64,000 nt of DNA from Cichorium intybus (taxonomy: Eukaryota; Streptophyta; Magnoliopsida; Asterales; Asteraceae). A program made the position numbers and the translations under genes. The stretch lies in assembly GCA_023525715.1 (NCBI GenBank), contig CM042016.1:61851882-61915881 (forward strand), read 5' to 3'. The notes under the pieces are model-generated. The model searched no databases, had not been told where the DNA came from, and saw nothing but the letters and a program-made list of their open reading frames with translations. The stretch's first letter is position 1. The number at the start of each line of letters is the position of its first letter. Shown piece by piece: positions 36,177 to 47,032 of the stretch.

Positions 36177-36493
36177 AAGGTTTAAGACCTTGGCTTAATG
36201 GATTAAGAGTTTTGGAACGAAATGGACTAAATAGCGTAGATAGCGTCGCTATCTCAGAAAAATGGATTTTAGCGATATTCATGTATAGTGACGCTATCCT
36301 TAGGGTATAACGGATCTTTGTGCAGGTTGACCTTGACCGTTGACTTTAAATTTGACCATGACCATTGACTTTTTGACCAGTTTGACTTTTGGTCTAACTT
36401 GGTGTATTCGGGATACTAGTCTCGGAAGTTTATTGTGTTTGGAATTTGAGACTTACTAAGTGGGATTGTATCCAAATTAGGAGGTTTGTATTT
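36177..36493. repeat. Right part of the LTR-like repeat split by Copia C
   Basis: Continues 28100-28810 after removal of Copia C. It contains a perfect palindrome AGATAGCGTCGCTATCT near 36239-36255 and several TTGACC/TTGACT words at 36326-36400. No coding frame is seen. Confidence 0.5.
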
Positions 36494-37558
36494 GTAATGC
36501 CCGGTTTCCCACAAATAAGTTGCACCATAATATAGTCAAAAGGAAACCATAACATTATAATTGTAAGCTAAAGTGAGTTAGAAGTATACAAGTAGTACAT
36601 CAAAAGCATAGGCTTAATACTAGGTTAAATACAAGTCTCACTCCAACATAACTCAACTACATGTTTCGCGAAACATGGCAAAACCAAAATAAAGTCCATA
36701 ACATATGACAAAAGTAGGTCGAGGTCCATCCTCACCTATCCCTTAATGATCCGCTTCCCTCGATCATCGCCACTAGAACCTATAACACAACATCAAAAAA
36801 CTATGAGCTACACGAGCTCAGTGAGTAATCGATGATTGGTCGGGTTGCAACACCTAATATCTCGTAGAAACTCATTCTTAAATGGTTACATCAGCTCTCA
36901 ATGTGATCAGCCACACTATAACTCGTTTATCAACAAAAATAAAAAACTCGGTTATCTCACGTTAATTGACATAAATACATGACAACTCATGAAGTCTTCC
37001 TTTTTCGGCAATAAACTACTCATCTGCAAAGCATCTTACAATAATAAGCAATAAGCAACTACCCACCTGTTCAGTTCGGTACGTGGAATCCCCGATCTTC
37101 TCGTACCGGGCTCATGCTTAAATGATTTAGTTGTATTTCAACACCATAAAATTTGTCAAAAACATCCTTACAAATCCTCAAAAGTATGGCCTAAAAGATT
37201 AAGCCATTTAAAAGATATGAAGCCTCTGTTCAGGGGGACTTCGGGACACTAACTTATAATATTCACGTCACGGTTATCAATTTAACTAGGGTATATCGCG
37301 ACTGCTCACAGTTTCACGACGCCTACTCTCATGGTCCGCAGCACGAACTAAGCAGTTTGTCGAACCCTCACCTCTGAATGGATTTAGCCTTGAACACTTC
37401 AAACCAATACATTCCTAGCTTATACTTTGGCTCAATAATAAGATCTATCCATTTGGAATTCAACCTCAGTGACAATTTACAGGAATTTTGACATCTAGTC
37501 TTTCAAGAACCCCAATTTCTCAAAGAAATCAACTTACCTTGTTTATTTAGAAATCAGC
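36494..37558. other. Unassigned repeat-like DNA, no gene seen
   Basis: Begins TGTAATGCCCGG, a word common at the start of plant Gypsy LTRs, and contains GAGCTACACGAGCTCAGTGAG near 36804. This looks like LTR or untranslated sequence of a Gypsy element, but there is no second copy in the window to prove it. Confidence 0.35.
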
Positions 37559-37860
37559 TGTGAGTATGAAACTATAGATCGATTGATTCAATATGCGAAA
37601 TAATAAGATAAACAAGGTGAAGATGGAAGAACTGATGTCGAATTATTGTATCAAACCCTCAAGAACAATTCAGAATAAACTATTTTTGTATGAGAGTCGT
37701 GAATGTAAAATTACATATGAGAATTTCAAAAAACGTTAACCCTAATCAGGGCTCATGCATGCCTTATATAGTCAAAACTATTTACGGAATGGACAGACCC
37801 ACCCGCTAACTAAAAGGCTAATCATAAGGCGCAATAGACTCAACAATAAATATCTTAATA
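37559..37860 (-). repeat. SIRE-2 3' LTR
   Basis: Begins TGTGAGTATG on the plus strand. The right boundary is either 37845 (CAACA) or 37860, next to the polypurine tract; the latter needs the terminal CA to have become TA. A TATATAAGG box lies on the element strand near 37771-37779. Boundaries are tentative because the partner LTR is absent. Confidence 0.6.
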
Positions 37861-37875
37861 ATCTCCCCCTTTGAG
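37861..37875 (-). other. SIRE-2 polypurine tract
   Basis: On the minus strand CTCAAAGGGGGAGAT, very close to the SIRE-1 and SIRE-3 tracts. Confidence 0.75.
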
Positions 37876-37964
37876 TCGAGAATGTGCTCCAAGGCAGATA
37901 TTTGGTATAGATGTTTGTCTATCAAGAAGAACATCTTCTTTTGAACCCCATCTTTTTCCTAGGA

Positions 37965-40900
37965 CTAGTAGACGACGTTCCAGTGATTATTCTCGATCTT
38001 TCCAATGTTTCGTTTCTTGAGATCGGAAGATGCTTCTTCAGCCTCAACAGAGGGCTTTGTCTTCAGAAGAGTGGCAACCTCAGCATCCAGTTTCGAAACC
38101 TCATGAAGGTAGCAGATGATCATTCTTCTGATGTGTTCGATGATAGTCTTGTGCTTCGAATGTTTTCTTGACAAAATGTTAAACATGGAAATCCAATCGA
38201 ATGGATTCATGAAAGGAAAATCTGCCAGTGCGAATTCATCGGTCTCCTTCTTATCGCCCCTGAAACCCTTGAATCGAGTATTTATGAAGGGAACAGTCGT
38301 TTTAGGAAGCCTGGGAGTCAGAGCAATAAGTTTCTTTAGGCTCCACGATTCGTACTGGGGTTTGGCTTGCTTGAGATAGAAAGTGAAGAGCTTGTTATTG
38401 ACTTTGGTATCGGAAAGTGGAGCATCCACAATATTGTCGAAGCATCAGAACAGAAATACCCTTGGTGTGATCGGAAAATCAAGCTGAGAGTCCACGCCGT
38501 TAATGGTGTCAAACGAACAGACAAGCTCCAGCCAGTAAATTTTAGGCTCATCGATCGCCTCCTTCTTCATCCTCTTATAAAACCAAACAGCGAAGAGGTG
38601 CTTATGGGCTTTCAGCGTAGCTTCTGCATCTCGTGCTGCCTGATCTTTAGCATCAAGATCCTTGCGAAGGCTACTCAGTTCGTCAAGCTCTTTGTCTTTA
38701 GCCTTTTGAGCTTCAATCTCAGCATCGGTAGGCTCTTCTTCTTCTTCATCATCATCCGCGCCAATTTTCTTTTCTTTTCATTTAGAAGAGCCAGAAGGTT
38801 TAAAAGAGCCAGATGGTTCACCTCCGATCACAGGTTTTAACCAGCCGAACTTCTTCTTTTCATCAGCAGACTTGTTGGTCTCTGGTTCGTTCATGAATTT
38901 CGTAAACTTAGGCTTTCGCTTCAGCGGACTTTGTGGTAGTCTCTGGTACCTTCGGAATTTTCTCCCCTTCACCCATGTCCTCTTCTCCCCCTTGTTTCGG
39001 AGTGGCCCCTCCTTTCGAAACACCCTTAATTTGACTTAACATGTTAAGAATGGGATGAAGCTTGTGGGTAAGGTGGTACCGAACAACAGGTATGATAATC
39101 GAATCAACCTGTTCCACTAGGCATCGTAAATACGATCAACATCAGAAACACATCCTTTGATTACTGTGTTTTGAGTTGTCATGGTGGCCAACTTACCAGA
39201 AGCATGCTTAAGGTTGGCAGTGAGAACCTTGACCTTGCTCGTTTTTGCAGCGATTTTATCCATGACTTCGTTTTCCATGGCAAGGTCCTTCTGCAACAGT
39301 TCAACTTTTGTATTCCGAGAGGAGACAAGATAATCATTCTCCTTTTTTACCACGGCTCGAAGGGTGGAGAGAGCCTGTTTTTCAGCGTTCAAATTCTCTC
39401 CAAACCTGGCAATCATTTTGTTGACCTTGTCGGTATTTTCATCCATAACAGTTCAGAAATCTTTCATGAAGTCGACAACATCCTTCTGTAGTTTATCGAC
39501 TTTTTCGGGCGTATCCTTCACCATCTTTTCAGAATTGCTAAAGGCTTTTGAGGATTCGAGAAGAGAATCTAGTTTTACAGTCAATTCTTTGAACTGCCCC
39601 TTTGTCATCGGAGCCTTGTCATCATCACCGTCAAAGTGCCAGTGATTGGCGACTGAAAGAACCTTGTAATGCCATCATGTTCATCATAGTAAATCATGTC
39701 CTCGTCATCAGAGGGAAGAGGAGAGGGTCGTTTCGGAGATTCTTTTGGGGAATTCTTTGGGATGGGGAAGGAGAGTTTTTGGGAGTGGGTTTAGGGGAGT
39801 TTTTTGGAAAAGGAGAGGGAGAGGTTTTGGAAGTTGGTTTTGGTGAGGCTTTCGGAGATGGAGAGTGGGAAGGTTTCGGAGGTGGTGATGGAGGTCGTTT
39901 CGAAGAAGAGGTAGGAGATATCTGACCTCGGTTTCCGGTGCTTCTTCGTCTTCATTTCTCATATCATCTTTCTGGATTTCGGAATGTGTTCGTTCTTGTG
40001 AATCATCCGAGTCCTCATCTAGAACAATAGTCGGAGGTGGTGCTTATTCTTAGGATTCTTTCGGGGTTTCTTGATCGGATAGGAAGAGGAAGCAGTACCT
40101 TTTTGTTTTCCTCTCTTTGGCTTCTGAATCTTTTTGAAAGCCTCTTGGAGTTCTTCTGTAAGCGGTCTGACCCTAGATTCAGGTAAGAGGGTGTATTCGG
40201 CAACGACTTTAATGCCAGGAGGAACTAAGTCGAGCATCGCCTTCGGTATAGAACCCACAATTTGAAGTTTTTGGTATTAGTGATTACGAAGGTTGTTGTA
40301 AAAAGAAGTGGAATAGGAGCCATAACCAAATCTGTCATCTGACGCACCTCAAATTGTGTGAGGGCACGATGAACTACGAGTGACCACAATCGAGCACAAG
40401 GGATCTCCATCGAACGAGTGGTAGAACTAAGACTGAGTACAAGCTGATTCCACAAAATCGAACCATTAAGGTTGATCCCGTAATATAATCCATAGATTAT
40501 TGTGTAAAACAGTCGGCTTGCACTATCTGTACCGGTTACTCTCTTATGAAAACTTTTGAATAAGAGAGTGAACAAAGAATTCCAGTACGATGGAACGGCA
40601 GACTTCTTGAAGGTCAACCGATGTGATTGACTCATGATGACCTAAGTTATCAGGCGAAGTAAACCCTAATAACTTGTTGAATCATGATTTATAGATTGAA
40701 GTCTTATATGAAGCAACTTCAAAGTGGATCTTTTCTTCAGCGTTGTGATGAACAGCAGTAGAATAGGCAGAAGAAATATGAACGACAGGCATATATTCAG
40801 ACACTGTCGGTGCTTGAGAAATTTTTGAATACTTGAGGCATTTAATCATCGGCTGAAGAATCTTGTTGTAACGTGTTGATTTGATGTTGATGATCATGTT

Positions 40901-40969
40901 TTTATTCGCCTGGACAGACAACATGATCACCATCCCTGATTGTTTGTTGATAGAAGAAGAATCCGCCAT
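37965..40969 (-). pseudogene. SIRE-2 additional ORF, broken
   Basis: ATG at 40967-40969 opens a reading similar in place and length to the SIRE-1 aORF. Recognisable blocks: an N-terminal part near 40225-40635, with a globular motif Y-G-L-Y-Y-G-I-N that matches the SIRE-3 motif Y-G-I-Y-Y-N-V; a Pro-rich linker (39700-39960); a coiled-coil-like part (39117-39446); and the C-terminal block F-P-F-M-N-P near 38220, which matches F-P-I-M-N-P of the other copies. The reading needs several frame changes, so it is a pseudogene. No signal peptide or membrane segment is seen. Confidence 0.7.
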
Positions 40970-41079
40970 TGCTGAAGCTTGGAAAATTATGAACAGGAGA
41001 AAAAAAGAAAGAGAGAGAGAGAAGGGGTTTGCTTGGGATGAATATGAGAACGGTAGAGAGAAGGAACCGTCAAAATCCC

Positions 41080-41087
41080 TTTTATAT
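41080..41087 (-). promoter_or_regulatory. TATA box upstream of the SIRE-2 aORF
   Basis: ATATAAAA on the element strand, about 114 nt before the aORF ATG, followed by CT-rich sequence. Position agrees with SIRE-1 and SIRE-3 although the surrounding sequence is diverged. Confidence 0.55.
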
Positions 41088-41462
41088 GTTTAGAAATTAA
41101 TGAGAAGAAAGAGAAAATCCCAAAATATCATTTCAGTTTCCCACAATCTTGCGTGTTGATTGGATGTTTCCCCTAAAAGTGGCATGCCAAGCGCGTGAGA
41201 ATAGATAAGGCAACAGTAATGATGACGCCTTAACTGACCCGCGTAGGTTACGTCACCTAGTTTCAAAATTTCCCACCTATGCAAACGTTATCTCCGAGGA
41301 ACCACAATTTTGATGAGTCAGTAGTAAATATGTGTGATTACCATGAAAACCTTTCGGAAAGAACCAGAGTTAGAAAAATCAAAATGATTTTTGTGCAAGA
41401 GTGTGACAAAGAAAAAGAAATTAATCGATTTAAATATCAGGGATTTTGTGATGTCGGAAATG

Positions 41463-41467
41463 ACATG
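41463..41467. repeat. Target site duplication of SIRE-3, left copy (ACATG)
   Basis: ACATG directly precedes the LTR and matches 62123-62127 after the 3' LTR. Confidence 0.85.
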
Positions 41468-41953
41468 TGTTGAGAATAATTGTGATGAAGTGCTGACGTA
41501 TCCGAAGTTATTTCAGAAGACCTTTTGAAGAAAAACCCCAAAGTAATAAACGAATAGAAGACCCCGAAGTCTGAAGACTCCGAAGGGTATCACCTGGAGG
41601 ATTCGAAGAGTTCACAGTTGTCAAACCAAGGTGCACGCGTGGTTGCAGACTACCTGTTGCATGATCCTATCATTCTATTGGATAGTACATCTGATAGAAT
41701 ATTCTCTGAAAAGTATTGTACTATGCGTATCACTGATTTAGTATAAATATCAGTGATACCATACCGTGTTAGGGTGTGATTATAAAACCCCATTGTAAAA
41801 CCCTAAAGTTATAATCAAGCATTCGGCATAAGTTCTCTAATTCACCTTGTTCATCTATTTGCTTTACATTACTCATGCATGCTTGTTAAACCCTTATATA
41901 ATTGCTAGAACAATAGTCATTATTCAACTCTTAATTGATTTCAACACCCAACA
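41468..41953 (+). repeat. SIRE-3 5' LTR
   Basis: 486 bp from TGTTGAGAATAATTG to CACCCAACA. TATAAATAT lies near 41740. CCGAAG words cluster in the first 150 bp. Confidence 0.93.
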
Positions 41954-41955
41954 AG

Positions 41956-41975
41956 TGGTATCAGAGCAGGTCAGC
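41956..41975 (+). other. SIRE-3 primer binding site, tRNA-iMet type
   Basis: TGGTATCAGAGCAGGTCAGC begins two bases after the LTR. Confidence 0.9.
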
Positions 41976-42114
41976 TCAAAAACCTGTTAGTAGAACTTTT
42001 ATTCCATTGCTACGGTTCTAGATCTGAATTGTTTCTCAAATCCAGTCTTCCGCAACTGTTGCAAATTTCTATTGCTCATTTTACTGCAAAGATCCTGTTG
42101 AAATCTATTCAAAA

Positions 42115-45100
42115 ATGACTGATTCCACAGCAACTTATGCCAATATGCTCAACTATGCAAACCTCATTGGTTCTGCAACCAAATCCCCTATTCTAGTAAC
42201 TTCTTACTATGATTACTAGGCTGGAAGAATGAAAGATTATCTGAATGGACTTGATAAAGACTTATGGAGGTCTGTGACAGATGGTCCACATACAGACATT
42301 GCTGGTCGTTTCGTTTTCCCCGATGGAGAAGAGGCTGTAGTTCTAAATGCAACAGATATGAAGAAAATTAAAAATGATGAAAGGGCCATGCGTGAACTAC
42401 GAAGTCGACTAGGTCCTGATGTCAGCCATCATATTGTTGATGCGAAGTCTGCAAAAGAGATGTGGGATAATCTCGAACTTTGTTTTGGAGGGGATAAGAT
42501 TCTTCACACCAGCAAGGTTCAAGAAATTCTTGTAGACTTCGGGAACTTCAAACAAGAAGAGAATGAGTCTCTCGAAGCATGTTATGAACGTCTCAGCAAC
42601 ATGATTTATACCCTAGACAAGTATGGGGAGACCGAAGCCAACAGGAGATCAACATTAAATTTCTTTACAGTCTTCGCAAAGAATGGAGACCAATCATGCT
42701 CATGGTGAAATCCTATGAAAACATTGAGAAGTACAAGTTGGCTGCTCTGTACAATCTGCTAAAGTCACATGAACCAGATGTCGTGGGTCATAGAAGTGAA
42801 AATGTTGGATCTAGACCATTTGCTCTTGTTTCAAAAGAAGAAGAAGAAACCAGTGATGAAGAAATAGCTGCATATATGGTTGATGACAATGGTGAAACTG
42901 TTGCTCTCTATGTTGCTAAGAATCGAAGGTTCAAGAAACCATTAATTAAAAACAACTCTGGGAAGCCATCTGTCAAGAACTTCAACAAATCAAACTTCAA
43001 TTCCAAACCCAAACCAGAAATATTCACTGTGAAGGATGAAAATTCAAAATCTTCAACCCCGAAGCCATCTAAAAAATAGGCTTCGGATTCATCAAAAGAG
43101 AAAACCGAAGAGAAAAAGGTCTCTGGTGATTCAGGCTATGACTGCGATTATTTCCATGGTAAGAATCATTTTGCAAACGATGTACCTGATGATTCTTCCA
43201 CAAGTAGTGTACAAAGACTGTCATCTGTTGAGGGGGAGCCATCTAACCGAAGTGAAGGAAATGCTAGTGTTGAGGGGGAGTCAAACAACAGTTTAAGGGG
43301 AGCCAACAGACCTACCTCACCTCCACAGGAAATCTCTAATATCATGACCCTGTATCCAACAGTCCAGGGGGAGCCAGAGATTGTCACTCCAAACTCAGCA
43401 ACATCAATCTCTTTGGATAGAGCCACCACTTCCTAAACACCAACACATGTCGTGGGAGAGAATACTCTAAACTCAACTTCACAAATGCACACACCACAAT
43501 CTAACACAACTAATTCAAATAATCATTTAATTATGGATGATTTCGCTTCCACTTCAGGGTATCCTTCAGACATCGAAGACATCGATTCTGAAGGACCACC
43601 TGACTTTGATCCAAATTATCCTCCCTTGGACAAATGGACGAGAAATCATCCACCATCACTTGTCATTGGCAATGTTCGAGATAAATTATTGACTCGTGCA
43701 CAACTTCACCAAAGGCAATTAGATCTTAACAAAACTTATGAGTTGTGCATGTTTAATGTCTTTATTTCTACGGTAGAACCTAAGAACGTTAAAGATGCAT
43801 TTGATCATTTAGACTGGATTGAAGTTATGCAATTGGAATTAGAAGAGTTTGAAAGAAACAATGTTTGAAGGCTTATTCCAAAACCTACAAATGCTTCAAT
43901 TGTTGGTCTGAAATGGGTGTACTGAAACAAACTAGACACCGAAGGAAATGTGGTTCGGAACAAAGCAAGACTGGTTGTCAAGGGTTATTGTCAACAGGAG
44001 GGGATTGATTACGAAGAAACATTTGCTCCTGTTGCCAGACTCGAATTAGTTTGGATATTTTTAGCTTATGCTACACATAAAAACTTTGATGTCTATCAAA
44101 TGGATGTCAAATGTGCCTTTCTGAATGGTGATCTCGAGGAAACCATTTTTGTTGAACAACCACCTGGCTTTGAAAGTAAAGAACATCCAAACCATTGCTA
44201 TGTGCTAGACAAGGCTGTCTATGGTTTAAAACAAGCTCCAAGAGCTTGGTATGAGACCTTGACAAAAATTTTAAAAGAATCAAGCTTTAAACAAGGTTTA
44301 GTGGATCCAACACTTTTCAGAAAGAAAGGTGGATCTCATTTGATGTTAATCCAAATCTATGTGGATGACATAATCTTCGGATCCACTGACCCCAATTTAT
44401 CAAAAGATTTTGAAAAATTAATGAAAAGCAAATTTCAAATGAGTATGATGGGAAAGATTAACTTCTTTCCTGGATTACAAATAAAACAATCCAAGGAGGG
44501 GATATTCATCAATCAACAAAAGTATACGAAGAGTCTGCTTGAACGCTTCGGAATTACTAACTGCTCCAAAGCAAAAGTTCCTTTGCCCGCTGGTACAAGG
44601 TTGAATCCTTCATTGGACAAACTGAAGATAGACATACAGCAATACCGAAGCATGATTGGATCACTGCTCTATCTCATAGCTAGTCGCCCTGATATCATGT
44701 GTGCAGTCTACAATTGTGCAAGATATCAGGCTGACCCAAGAGAACCTCACCTGGCTGCGGTTAAGACAATCTTTCGATATCTTCATGGAACACATGCTTA
44801 TGGCCTGTGGTACCCAGCAAACTCCGGCTTCTACATACAAGCTTATTCTGACTTACAGCTTCTACATACAAGTTTATTCTGACTTAGATCTTGGTGGATG
44901 CTCTATTGATCACAAGGGCACCTTGGGGGCTGTCAATTCTTAGATGGAAAACTAATTAGCTGGCAATCCAAGAAGCAAACTTGTGTCTCTATCTCTACAG
45001 CAGAAGCATAATATGTAGCAACTACAACATGTACCTCACAAATCATTTGGATCCAAAGCCGACTAAAAGATTATGCCATCAACATGAGAAAAATTCCTTT

Positions 45101-45341
45101 GTTCTGTGACTCCCAAAGTGCCATTCGTATATGCCACAATCCAGTTCAACATTCCAAGACGAAGCATATAGCTCTTCGATATCACTTCATCAAGAGTCAT
45201 GTTGAGGAGGGAAATATTGAGGTGCACTTTGTTCACACTACAGAACAATTGACAGATATCTTCACAAAGGCCTTCAATGAAGAGGCATTCATAAGAATAG
45301 TTCGTGGACTTGGAATGATAGATGGATCCACTCTTCAATAA
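42115..45341 (+). pseudogene. SIRE-3 gag fused to reverse transcriptase and RNase H by deletion
   Basis: ATG at 42115 begins gag (M-T-D-S-T-A-T-Y-A), with TAG near 42218 where SIRE-1 has tryptophan and a frameshift near 42650. At about 43178-43184 the zinc-knuckle region is joined directly to the linker that normally follows integrase, so protease and integrase are missing. The frame is kept across the join. Reverse transcriptase starts near 43890, with Y-V-D-D at 44359-44370, then RNase H ending at 45341. Further lesions: TAG at 43077, TGA at 43866 and 43926, a 31-bp tandem duplication at 44829-44890, and TAA near 45009. The RNase H catalytic region is otherwise readable. Confidence 0.88.
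44829..44890 (+). repeat. 31-bp tandem duplication in SIRE-3 RNase H
   Basis: The unit starting TTCTACATACAAG at 44829 is repeated at 44860 with one C/T difference. The period is not a multiple of three, so it shifts the reading frame. SIRE-1 has one copy. Confidence 0.9.
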
Positions 45342-45401
45342 ATCTCAGATTTGATCACTCTTACTCCTTTCTTTAGTTCGATAAATTGCGAAGTTACAAT
45401 A

Positions 45402-45447
45402 TTCCGTAGCACTCCGAAGTAAAATATCACTTCGGATCTCTACGGAA
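45402..45447 (+). other. Stem-loop in SIRE-3 after pol, proximal copy
   Basis: TCCGAAGT (45413-45420) pairs with ACTTCGGA (45429-45436) around an 8-nt loop. Outside a 3-by-3 internal loop, TTCCGTAG (45402-45409) pairs with CTACGGAA (45440-45447). The inner stem starts 72 nt after the RNase H stop. Confidence 0.75.
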
Positions 45448-45485
45448 CAAAACAAGAAAAATCACTACAAATAACACTGCAGCAC

Positions 45486-45509
45486 TCCGAAGTAAAATAT
45501 CACTTCGGA
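45486..45509 (+). other. Stem-loop in SIRE-3 after pol, distal copy
   Basis: TCCGAAGT and ACTTCGGA again enclose an 8-nt loop, 73 bp after the first copy. Part of a tandem repeat of about 45 bp. Confidence 0.7.
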
Positions 45510-46913
45510 TCTCTGTGGAACAAAAATTTCTGTCAAATAAACCTTTGAAAATCGAAAATTCACTTAAACATATTTTGACTTCGCTTGTTAAGGACAAAAT
45601 TAAAAAGTTTTTAAGTCAAAGAAAATTCAAAAACAAGAAAAATAAAGTTTTTATGCCTTCGCACTATGTTTTGAGAAAAGTCTGATGCACAATGACAAAG
45701 TTTAATCTTACTTTCATGGATTAACCAAGTAAAGGACAAAACTTTGATTTTAGATTCTGATAATCATACCTTATTTCACTAAAAGGTATTTGGGAATCGA
45801 CTTGAAACATTGGTAAGAAAACAGACTTCGAAGTGAGGTCAAGGCTATTTTACAATTTGAAGCCTTGTTTGATTCCAATATCTTTAACAAAGGGTCTATT
45901 TCTAACCTCCCTTCTGAACTTGACTCGCTTCAACTGCAAATTAATCATGTAGCCTCAAAACTACACAGGATAACTCAAGTGTTCTGAAGTTTTCTTCAAA
46001 AATAGTACCAACATTGTTTGATAAGCAAATTTAAATCATTTTTCATTAATGGTACAAAATTGAACTAAAAGAAGTTTTTCACGCTCAAGGATTGTATAAA
46101 ACCAAAACCAAAAAGCACCAAGAAAGAAACTAAATGGTGAAGTTTATGTATCTTCGGATAAGCGAATCCAAAATAGAAAAGATAACAAGGACAAATAGAA
46201 AAACTCAAAAAGAGAAACAGAAAACAAATTGTCAAAAGACTCAAAAACAACAAGCAATACAAAAATATAATCAGGGAGTGCAAAAGAAAGAGAAATCAGC
46301 ACTCAAAGGCGTATTCATCTGTTTTAAATAACGATACAGGGAGCTCCTATAACATAGTCGAGTACTTTGTAAAGAATATGAACATTTCAACTAGTTTATC
46401 TTAAATGATAAAGTTGGAGTGGTGTACGAAGCTCAAAGGCTTGTCATTAGAGCCTAGTATCCAAACACTTCAATTGATGAAAGGGAATAGATACTTCACA
46501 AACATTCCTTCACAAACACATGTTATCCACCGAAGTGAAAATAACACCCTTCGGAGTTAATCATAACATTATGCCTTCTCTCCGAAGAGCACTTATAACG
46601 GTCATAATTTTCCTCATAAATCCGAAGTCAATTTATTGTTCAAATGATTTCCACATTTATGATAACTCTCAGAGACAAACATTCCTTAGAAATAGGTGAC
46701 CGTTTGTTCTTGTACAGCTGTCAATGAGAGATTAAAGGAAAATCTTAACCAAAAGGATCTCACAAAAGGGGCGGTTCAAATTTTAAATCATTGCAACTGA
46801 CAGCCGTACGTTTCTCCTTTTTGCAGGGATAGTGGGACGCACAGATGCTGAGGTGTCAGGTTATTACAGGACCATTTTAATCGTGCATTAAATGACCTAG
46901 GGACCACGAATAC
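45510..46913 (+). other. SIRE-3 spacer between pol and aORF
   Basis: About 1.4 kb without a supported gene. Its blocks match the SIRE-1 spacer. Just before the promoter region the sequence TTTTTGCAGGGATAGTGGGA (46817-46836) is shared with SIRE-1 and resembles a 3' splice site. Confidence 0.7.
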
Positions 46914-46920
46914 TATATAA
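46914..46920 (+). promoter_or_regulatory. TATA box upstream of the SIRE-3 aORF
   Basis: TATATAA within CACGAATACTATATAAACC, about 119 nt before the aORF ATG. The block CACGAA-AC-TATATA is shared with SIRE-1. Confidence 0.65.
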
Positions 46921-47032
46921 ACCTCTCACCGCTTCAGTTACTCTCTTTACGCGAACATTACATTCAAACTCTCTCTGCAAACATACTCTCAAAAAAATCT
47001 TAAACTCTTTCATCTTCTTCCTTTCGTCAACA

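Larger units (their letters stand above)
37559..41467 (-). mobile_element. SIRE-2: 3' part of a SIRE-type Copia element (LTR plus aORF), cut by SIRE-3
   Basis: An LTR at 37559-37860 is followed on the minus strand by a polypurine tract, an aORF and part of a spacer. This is the same 3' layout as SIRE-1. At 41463-41467 the sequence is interrupted by SIRE-3 (TSD ACATG). The remainder should resume at 62128, but I could not recognise pol there. It is a different, diverged SIRE family: aORF identity to SIRE-1 is visible only in short blocks. Confidence 0.75.

Noticed and set aside
28100..36493. A host gene with a long intron around Copia C
   Set aside because: Neither flank has a coding frame or splice pattern, and the shared TAGTGACGCTA words point to a split repeat.
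39602..39925. Gly/Glu-rich plus-strand frame
   Set aside because: Complement of the Pro-rich linker of the SIRE-2 aORF.
41956..41975. tRNA-like sequence
   Set aside because: Only the 3'-end complement of initiator tRNA is present, as a primer binding site; no cloverleaf.
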